This document shows positions 5,071 to 9,653 of a stretch of 9,653 nt of DNA, in pieces; within the stretch, counting starts at the first letter, position 1, and each line of letters starts with the position of its first letter. The notes beneath the pieces were generated by a model. It made no database searches. It was given only the letters and a program-made list of their open reading frames with translations, and had not been told where the DNA came from. Origin of the DNA: Thermoproteota archaeon (lineage in GTDB: Archaea; Korarchaeota; Korarchaeia; Korarchaeales; Korarchaeaceae); the NCBI GenBank assembly GCA_015521385.1, contig WAOH01000120.1:1-9653 (forward strand), read 5' to 3'. Position numbers and translations under genes: made by a program.

Positions 5071-6147
5071 ATGAGGATAGCGCTCGTGGGGCCCTACCAC
5101 CCAGATGTGGGCGGCGTGCAGATATACACCACTTACTTGGCGGGGGAGCTCATGTCCCTTGGGCATGAGGTGGTCGTCGTCTCCTACCACAACGCCAGGT
5201 CCAAGTGGGGGGAGCGGGTGAGGAACGCCCTGAACGTGGGAGTGCCCGTCCTAAGGGGGCTCACCTTCATCGTTCACTCGGCACTCGCGCTCGCCAGGGA
5301 GTGCCCGGACGTGGCTCTAGCCCAGTATGCCGTAACCTCCGGAATAGCTGCCTGGCTCGCGAGCTTCCTCGGGGTACCGTACACGGTCACCTTCCACGGC
5401 AGCGACCTCAGGGTCTCACCCCACCTCTCTAGGATAGCGGCCTCCAAAGCGGAGGCGGTGATCTCGGTGAGTAGCTGGCTCGCCGAGCGCCTCGAGGGTT
5501 CGGGCATTGGGGTGAGCGGGATCATACCCGGGGGGATAGACCCGGAGCCCTTCCTGGCCCTCCCTCCCAAGGAGGAGGTGAGGGAGGAGCTGGGCCTGGA
5601 CCCCCGAGCCAAGCTGGTCCTGTCGGTCGGGGCCCTCATCGAGGCCAAGGGATTCGACATCATTCCGGAGGTAGCTGCCTCGCTGATGAGGAAGGGCGTG
5701 ACCGAAGCACGATTCCTAGTAATCGGGGAGGGCCCCCTCAAGGGGGTCATAGAGGGGAGGGCCAGCCGTCTGGGTGTGGAGGACCGTATCGCCCTCCTAG
5801 GACGCAAGAGGTTCGAGGAAACCGTCAAATACTATAGGGCGGCCGATCTCCTCCTCCATCCAGCCAGGTACGAGGGCTACGGGTTGGTGATAAGGGAGGC
5901 GATGGCCGCTGGCACTCCGGTGGTCACAACCGACGTCGGCGGGGCCAGGGACCTGGTGGAGGACGGGGTCGACGGCTACATAGAGAAGAGGGATGCCGAT
6001 AAGATGGCGGAGAAGATAGCTCTCCTTTTAACGAACGACGATCTCAGGGAGGAGATGGGTGAAAGAGGTAGAGGGAAAGCCCTATCTAGAACATGGAGGC
6101 ACGTAGCCATTGATTACCTGAGGTTGCTGGAGAGGGTGCTCTCATGA
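5071..6147 (+). CDS. Glycosyltransferase family 4 (GT-B fold)
   Basis: A 358-aa retaining glycosyltransferase expected to move a sugar from a nucleotide donor to a lipid, glycan or protein acceptor at the inner face of the membrane. The N-terminal acceptor half opens with MRIALVGPYHPDVGGVQIY (glycine loop), with HGSD at 109-112 and GGIDPEPF at 154-161. The donor half has LSVGALIEAKGF (the conserved GRL-like strand), GEGPLK, and the EX7E catalytic signature with E268 and E276 (EGYGLVIREAMAAG), then GG and DGVDGY. It lacks a transmembrane helix. The ATG at 5071 is chosen from the TATA spacing, giving a leaderless mRNA. Its stop overlaps the Pth2 start (ATGA). The acceptor is unknown; archaeal N-glycan, S-layer or polar-lipid glycosylation are candidates. 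Confidence 0.9.
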   Translation: MRIALVGPYHPDVGGVQIYTTYLAGELMSLGHEVVVVSYHNARSKWGERVRNALNVGVPVLRGLTFIVHSALALARECPDVALAQYAVTSGIAAWLASFLGVPYTVTFHGSDLRVSPHLSRIAASKAEAVISVSSWLAERLEGSGIGVSGIIPGGIDPEPFLALPPKEEVREELGLDPRAKLVLSVGALIEAKGFDIIPEVAASLMRKGVTEARFLVIGEGPLKGVIEGRASRLGVEDRIALLGRKRFEETVKYYRAADLLLHPARYEGYGLVIREAMAAGTPVVTTDVGGARDLVEDGVDGYIEKRDADKMAEKIALLLTNDDLREEMGERGRGKALSRTWRHVAIDYLRLLERVLS

Positions 6148-6500
6148 GGTACAAGCAGGTCATAGTCGTGAGGAAGGATCTGGGAATGAGCTGCGGCAAA
6201 CTGGCAGTTCAGGTAGCCCACGCCTCGCTGGAGGCGGCTGAGATTGTGAGGAGGAGGATGCCGGATGTGTACAGGATGTGGAGGGAGGAGGGAGCCAAGA
6301 AGGTCGTGGTCCAAGTGGGGAGCGAGGAGGAACTCATGGAAGTCTACCGGGAGGCCCTGGAGAGGGACCTTCCCGCCGTCCTGATAAGGGATGCCGGCCT
6401 GACTGAGCTGGAGCCAGGAACCCCGAGTGCCGTGGGGATAGGGCCCCACGAGGGCGAGAGGATAGACAGGGTCACCGGGAGGCTGAGGCTGTACAGGTGA
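6144..6500 (+). CDS. pth2: Peptidyl-tRNA hydrolase, Pth2 type
   Basis: Releases tRNA from peptidyl-tRNAs dropped by stalled ribosomes, recycling tRNA. At 118 aa it is the standard archaeal/eukaryotic Pth2, unrelated to bacterial Pth. Family marks are KQVIVVRKDLGM near the start, GKLAVQVAHA at 18-27 (containing the conserved Lys and His) and DAGLTELEPGTPS at 83-95, followed by AVGIGP. The ATG overlaps the glycosyltransferase stop by 4 bp, and GAGGGTG (6132-6138) supplies a ribosome-binding site with 5-nt spacing. The 3' end overlaps the TruD start as GTGA, so translation of the three genes is probably coupled. Nothing is missing; assignment is firm. Confidence 0.95.
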   Translation: MRYKQVIVVRKDLGMSCGKLAVQVAHASLEAAEIVRRRMPDVYRMWREEGAKKVVVQVGSEEELMEVYREALERDLPAVLIRDAGLTELEPGTPSAVGIGPHEGERIDRVTGRLRLYR

Positions 6501-7585
6501 GGGTGCCGGAGCTTGATGAGAGGCTGGGAATGCTCACCTACCTCACGGACGGTGGGATCGGCGGGAGGATAAAGGAGAGGCTCAGCGACTTCGTAGTGGA
6601 CGAGGTCCTCATGGGAAGGAGGGCATCCCGAGTCCTCCTGGGGAGCGAGGGCTTCCCGTCGGAGGGACCCTACCACTACTTGGTGGCCGCCAAGTTCACC
6701 AAGATGGGTACCAGGGAGCTGGCCTCCCTCATCAGCAGGGAACTGGGCGGTCGAGTTAGGTATGCTGGCCTGAAGGACGCCAGGGCCGTCACCTTCCAGT
6801 TCTTCTCGCTGGAGGGGAGGTTCAGGCTCAGGGAGATCAGGGACGGAGTATGGATAAGACCGGTGGGGCGATTCCACGAGCCCTTGTCCAGGGGGAGGAA
6901 CGACGGTAACCACTTCACGGTGGTGGTCCGCGGGGTTGAGCTGATCCCCTCCTCCATAGCCGACGAATTCCCCAACTTCTTCTCCTACCAGAGGTTCGGT
7001 GTGAGACCCCCATTCAACCACGACATAGGCAGGGCCCTCCTCCTCAGGGATCTCGGGTCAGCCACGTCGATGATGGCAGAGCAGGGATACGAGACCCGGG
7101 CCAGGAGCCTGAGGCAGCTGGCCGACGAGGTGGGGGTGGAGCTGCTCAGGCTCTACATCCACTCCTATCAATCCTACCTCTTCAACCTGCTCCTCTCCAA
7201 GAGGTTGATGGAGGGCTTGGACCCGAGGAAGGGGGATCTCGTCTTGAAGGAGAACGGCGAGGTGTCCCTGTATCCCGAGGCGGGTAGGCTCGTCCTGCCC
7301 ATCCCCGGGGCCTACACCAGGGTGAGGGGATGGACGTCGGAGGCGTTGAGGAGCATACTGAGGGAGGAGGGCGTATCCCTAGACCTTTTCCTGTTCAGGG
7401 AGTTCCCAGAGATAAGCGCCCTGGGGGACCTCAGGGTCGCCCTGGCCAGGGCCAAGTCCTTGGTGTCGCTCGTGAGGGGAGGCAACGTGGTCCTCTCCTT
7501 CTTCCTCGAGAGGGGTGTCTACGCCACCTCCTTCCTGAGAGAGGTTATCAAGCCCAGGGACCCAGCTGCCCAGGGGTTTCACTGA
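6497..7585 (+). CDS. truD: tRNA pseudouridine synthase TruD
   Basis: Isomerises a uridine in tRNA (position 13 in E. coli; archaeal homologues of the TruD/Pus7 family also modify tRNA). The signature GLKDARAVTFQ (91-101) holds catalytic D94. RNDGNHFTVVVRG (135-146) matches the conserved RGN-F motif, NFFSYQRFG is at 160-168, HSYQSYLFN at 222-230, and the C-terminal LERGVYATSFLREVIKP closes the catalytic fold. At 362 aa it is nearer E. coli TruD (349) than many archaeal versions of over 400, because the insert between NFFSYQRFG and HSYQSYLFN is short. The GTG at 6497 overlaps the Pth2 stop (GTGA) and has GAGG 8 nt upstream; GTG at 6503 is an alternative. It is the third gene of an overlapping operon and ends 18 bp from the convergent DUF371 gene. 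Confidence 0.95.
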   Translation: MRVPELDERLGMLTYLTDGGIGGRIKERLSDFVVDEVLMGRRASRVLLGSEGFPSEGPYHYLVAAKFTKMGTRELASLISRELGGRVRYAGLKDARAVTFQFFSLEGRFRLREIRDGVWIRPVGRFHEPLSRGRNDGNHFTVVVRGVELIPSSIADEFPNFFSYQRFGVRPPFNHDIGRALLLRDLGSATSMMAEQGYETRARSLRQLADEVGVELLRLYIHSYQSYLFNLLLSKRLMEGLDPRKGDLVLKENGEVSLYPEAGRLVLPIPGAYTRVRGWTSEALRSILREEGVSLDLFLFREFPEISALGDLRVALARAKSLVSLVRGGNVVLSFFLERGVYATSFLREVIKPRDPAAQGFH

Positions 7586-7603
7586 TCAGAGGTCAGAAAG
7601 ATA

Positions 7604-8014
7604 TCAGAAGGATATCTCCATGACTATAACCTCATCGGCCCTCCTCATGGCCCTCACCATCTCCCTAGGCAGATCCCTGGCCGCGGCGCTTGACCTGATG
7701 ACCAAGGTCCTGTCGTCCACGAAATCGGACCTCCTCACGACCACGTCCCTAGTGTGGGTGAGCCTGAGCCTCGGGTCCCCCATCGCCTCCAGGCGGAACT
7801 CCATTCCCCCGGCGGAAATGGTTATCTCCACGGACCCCCCCTCTATCAGGTGAGACTTGAGCTCCTGCGAGAGATCCCTGACCGATTTGTTCGCCCTGAC
7901 CCCTACCACGCAGTCCGCCCTCAGGGTTATCTCCTCATCCTTGGTCAGTTGGAGCGTGGTCCTGTGCCTGGCAGTTATGTTGGGGTGCCCGTAAGCTATT
8001 ATTTCCTCCAGCAT
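7604..8014 (-). CDS. DUF371 family protein (conserved archaeal, unknown function)
   Basis: A 136-aa soluble protein of the DUF371 family, widespread in archaea and without a known function. Recognisable conserved pieces are YGHPNITARHRTTL (8-21), LTKDEEIT (23-30), RADCVVGVRANKS (32-44), HTRD (87-90) and DRTLVIRSSAAARDLP (101-116). Conserved His, Asp, Cys and Lys residues might form a binding or active site, but that is speculation. I chose the ATG at 8012-8014 over the in-frame ATG at 8036-8038. A minus-strand TATA-like ATTTATG is centred 26 bp upstream of the shorter start and would overlap the longer one, and GGGAG lies just before it. The gene is divergent from pcm with 12 bp between start codons, and nearly abuts TruD at its 3' end. 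Confidence 0.9.
   Translation of the reverse strand: MLEEIIAYGHPNITARHRTTLQLTKDEEITLRADCVVGVRANKSVRDLSQELKSHLIEGGSVEITISAGGMEFRLEAMGDPRLRLTHTRDVVVRRSDFVDDRTLVIRSSAAARDLPREMVRAMRRADEVIVMEISF
7996..8004 (+). promoter_or_regulatory. TATA-like box for pcm, inside the DUF371 coding sequence
   Basis: CTATTATTT is centred 27 bp before the pcm ATG at 8027, predicting a leaderless mRNA. It falls in codons 4-7 of DUF371. Inferred from sequence and spacing. Confidence 0.5.
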
Positions 8015-8026
8015 AAGTCTCCCCGA

Positions 8027-8695
8027 ATGGACCCCCATAAATCGTTAGTGGATAGGCTGGTGAGGCTGGGGATCATAAGGAGCGAGAAGGTAAGGAGGGC
8101 CGCCGAGAGGGTTAAGAGGGAGATGTTCGTCCCTGAGAGCTACAGGGACATGGCCTATGCAGACACCCCGCTTCCAATAGGTGAGGGACAGACCATAAGC
8201 GCCCCCCACATGGTCTTCATGATGGACGAGCTCTTGGACCTGGAGGTCGGTCACCTCGTCCTGGAGGTCGGGGCGGGGAGCGGATACCACGCTGCAACCG
8301 TGGCCGAGATAGTGGCCCCATCGGAGGCGCCGCCCCACACCTGGGGTACCGTCGTGAGCGTAGAGATAAACCCCCAGCTGGCCACGCTCGCGCGCTACAA
8401 TCTGATCGCTGCGGGCTACTCCTCTAGGGTCCACGTGCTCAACATGGATGGAAGCGCAGGGGTTCCCTTGAGGGTTAAGGTGGACAGGATACTCGTGACC
8501 GCGGCCGCGCCCGACGTCCCCGAGCCCCTCTTCGACATGCTCAAGGAGGGCGGCAAGATGGTCATCCCGGTGGGAACTCCGGGGCTCTGGGGTCAGGAGC
8601 TCCTCTTAGTCGAGAAGGTCGGGGGGAAGATGATCACCAGGAGGGTCACCGATGTGGCCTTCGTCCCGCTGAGGGGCAAGTTCGGATGGAGGTGA
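8027..8695 (+). CDS. pcm: Protein-L-isoaspartate O-methyltransferase
   Basis: Methylates L-isoaspartyl residues formed by spontaneous ageing of Asn and Asp, starting repair of damaged proteins with S-adenosylmethionine; valuable at high temperature. The 222-aa length is normal. Motifs in order: REMFVPESYRDMAYADTPLPIG (31-52, pre-motif), GQTISAPHM (54-62, substrate-side Ser), VLEVGAGSGYHAA (78-90, SAM motif I), VVSVEINPQLA (109-119, motif post-I), VDRILVTAAAP (152-162) and GGKMVIPVGT (176-185), with the C-terminal FVPLRGKFGW typical of the family. The ATG at 8027 has no Shine-Dalgarno and fits a leaderless message. A long in-frame 5' extension overlaps DUF371 and is rejected. The stop lies in the Shine-Dalgarno of bud32. 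Confidence 0.95.
   Translation: MDPHKSLVDRLVRLGIIRSEKVRRAAERVKREMFVPESYRDMAYADTPLPIGEGQTISAPHMVFMMDELLDLEVGHLVLEVGAGSGYHAATVAEIVAPSEAPPHTWGTVVSVEINPQLATLARYNLIAAGYSSRVHVLNMDGSAGVPLRVKVDRILVTAAAPDVPEPLFDMLKEGGKMVIPVGTPGLWGQELLLVEKVGGKMITRRVTDVAFVPLRGKFGWR
8036..8044 (-). promoter_or_regulatory. TATA-like box for DUF371, inside the pcm coding sequence
   Basis: Minus-strand CGATTTATG is centred about 26 bp from the DUF371 ATG at 8014, predicting a leaderless mRNA. It lies in codons 4-6 of pcm. Inferred from sequence and spacing. Confidence 0.5.
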
Positions 8696-8703
8696 GCTCG
8701 ATG
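8688..8703 (+). promoter_or_regulatory. Shine-Dalgarno that decides the bud32 start
   Basis: GGAGGTGA (8688-8695) is fully complementary to the 16S rRNA tail and sits 5 nt before the ATG at 8701. It covers the pcm stop codon, coupling the two genes. The in-frame ATG at 8686 begins two bases before this motif and has no comparable site of its own. Confidence 0.8.
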
Positions 8704-9291
8704 GAACTGATATATAGGGGGGCCGAGGCCGAGCTCTACAAGGCCGAGTTCATGGGCCTCCCGGTGGTCGTGAAGAGGAGGATCAGGAAGGGGTACAGGC
8801 ACCCGGATCTGGACACCCACTTGAGGAGGGGGAGGACCAGGAAGGAGGCCAGGTTGATGAGGAGAGCCAGGCTGGGAGGGGTGAGCGTCCCGGCCGTGCT
8901 GGACGTGTGGGAGGACTCCCTCATGATGGAGTTCGTGGAGGGGGTCAGGCTGGCCGACGAGCTCACTCCGGGTAGGATAGAGGTCTTCGGGGACATGGCC
9001 TGCAAGCTCCACTCCTCCCACATAGCCCACAACGACCTGACTCCCTACAACGCGCTGGTGACCCCCTCAGGCAGGATATGCCTGATCGACTTCGGCCTGG
9101 CGGAGTACACCCACGACATCGAGGACTATGCGGTCGACCTGTACGTGCTCAAGAGGTCCCTCAAATCGCTGAGGGACGACTGGGAGCACCTCTGGACGTC
9201 GTTCCTCCGGGGCTACCGCAGGTGCGGGGAACTGGCCGACAGGGTGCTGGCCAGGCTCACCAAGGTCGAGGCGAGGGGTAGGTACAAATGA
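8701..9291 (+). CDS. bud32: KEOPS-complex kinase/ATPase Bud32 (PRPK)
   Basis: Small atypical kinase of the KEOPS complex, which makes threonylcarbamoyladenosine (t6A37) in ANN-decoding tRNAs with Kae1, Cgi121 and Pcc1. At 196 aa it matches stand-alone archaeal Bud32. Visible: GAEAELYKAEF (glycine-rich-loop equivalent, 7-17), VVVKRRIRKGYRHPDLD with likely K25, the RTRKEARLM helix (45-53), catalytic loop HNDLTPYNAL (110-119, D112 and N117), LIDFGLAEY (128-136, D130), EDYAVDLYVL (141-150) and the C-terminal EARGRYK basic tail. The catalytic loop reads HND where most family members have HGD. The Kae1 gene is not fused and not in the window. It is read with pcm and overlaps the next gene as ATGA. 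Confidence 0.94.
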   Translation: MELIYRGAEAELYKAEFMGLPVVVKRRIRKGYRHPDLDTHLRRGRTRKEARLMRRARLGGVSVPAVLDVWEDSLMMEFVEGVRLADELTPGRIEVFGDMACKLHSSHIAHNDLTPYNALVTPSGRICLIDFGLAEYTHDIEDYAVDLYVLKRSLKSLRDDWEHLWTSFLRGYRRCGELADRVLARLTKVEARGRYK

Positions 9292-9653
9292 TTTACCTGG
9301 CCTCATCAAACAGGCACAAATACGAGGAGTTCAGGAGGATGCTCTCCGACATAGTGGAGGTTCGCTGGATTCAAGTGGATTACTTGGAGCCCCAGAGCGA
9401 CGATCTCGAGGAGGTGGCGCTGACATCGGCCCTGTGGCTGGCCGACTACCTGCCTAAGCCCTTCTTCCTGGAGGACGCTGGCCTGTTCGTGCGCGCGCTG
9501 GGGGGCTTCCCCGGACCCTTCTCGTCCTACGCATTCTCGAAGCTCGGAAATGAGGGCCTGATAAAGCTGATGTCCGATGTTAGGGATAGGGAAGCGGAAT
9601 TCGTCTCTGTAATAGCGCTCCATACCGGGAGGGAGCTGCTGACCTTCATGGGC
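9288..9653 (+). CDS. rdgB: XTP/dITP pyrophosphatase (Ham1/RdgB family), N-terminal part
   Basis: House-cleaning enzyme that hydrolyses dITP, ITP and XTP to monophosphates, keeping deaminated purines out of DNA and RNA. The first 122 residues are present; the usual total is about 185-195, so the last third is beyond the right edge. Family marks are YLASSNRHKYEEF (3-15, the S/TxNxxK motif), EEVALTSALWLADYL (41-55), FFLEDAGLFVRALGGFPGPFSSY (59-81, the metal-binding EDAGL motif followed by the FPGP loop) and EFVSVIALHTG (104-114). The ATG overlaps the Bud32 stop by 4 bp, so translation is probably coupled. Pcm, Bud32 and this enzyme form one transcription unit mixing protein repair, tRNA modification and nucleotide sanitation. 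Confidence 0.93.
   Translation, partial: MIYLASSNRHKYEEFRRMLSDIVEVRWIQVDYLEPQSDDLEEVALTSALWLADYLPKPFFLEDAGLFVRALGGFPGPFSSYAFSKLGNEGLIKLMSDVRDREAEFVSVIALHTGRELLTFMG

Noticed and set aside
6344..7021. 225-aa minus-strand open frame
   Set aside because: It is antisense to pth2 and truD, which both show strong conserved motifs; no domain is visible in the translation.
7754..8026. Long in-frame 5' extension of the pcm reading frame
   Set aside because: It is antisense to DUF371, lacks methyltransferase homology, and the pcm TATA-like box at 7996-8004 lies inside it; the family starts near the ATG at 8027.

Overview
The window looks like chromosomal sequence from a GC-rich, probably thermophilic archaeon. 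Informational genes are of archaeal/eukaryotic type (ribosomal protein L40e, EF-1 beta, FEN-1, Pth2, Bud32, a DUF371 protein). TATA-like boxes sit about 26 bp upstream of many operon-leading start codons, and several inferred mRNAs are leaderless. Arginine is mostly AGG and isoleucine often ATA, as in hyperthermophiles. A TACK-type lineage (Korarchaeia or Thermoproteota) is my guess, but nothing here fixes the phylum. No insertion sequence, CRISPR array or phage gene was seen, and no stretch over 300 bases lacks a gene.

Layout. (1) 1-1486: succinyl-CoA synthetase split into two divergent genes, sucC (minus, cut by the window edge) and sucD (plus), around a 60-bp gap with one near-palindromic TATA element. 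(2) 1478-2047: a small winged-helix protein with an acidic tail (minus, 3' overlap with sucD), divergent from ribosomal protein L40e. (3) 2100-3164: a tRNA-Arg(GCG) gene lies wholly inside the 5' end of an open reading frame that has a strong Shine-Dalgarno sequence. That frame encodes a membrane protein with a cell-wall-binding-repeat-2-like outer domain, one transmembrane helix and a cytoplasmic winged helix. (4) 3212-3946: Zn-ribbon protein, EF-1 beta and an 82-aa unknown form a translation-related operon, convergent with the FEN-1 nuclease gene (minus). (5) 5071-7585: glycosyltransferase, Pth2 and TruD in a tightly overlapping operon. (6) 7604-9653: a DUF371 gene (minus) divergent from a pcm-bud32-rdgB operon (plus), whose last gene runs off the window.

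Functional themes are TCA-cycle ATP generation, translation and tRNA upkeep (L40e, EF-1 beta, Pth2, TruD, Bud32, tRNA-Arg), and repair or clean-up of damaged protein and nucleotides (Pcm, XTP pyrophosphatase, FEN-1). The best candidate for something unusual is the tRNA gene nested in the N-terminal coding sequence of the membrane-bound winged-helix protein. Next is the interlocked divergent promoter pair of DUF371 and pcm, in which each TATA-like box lies in the other gene's coding sequence.
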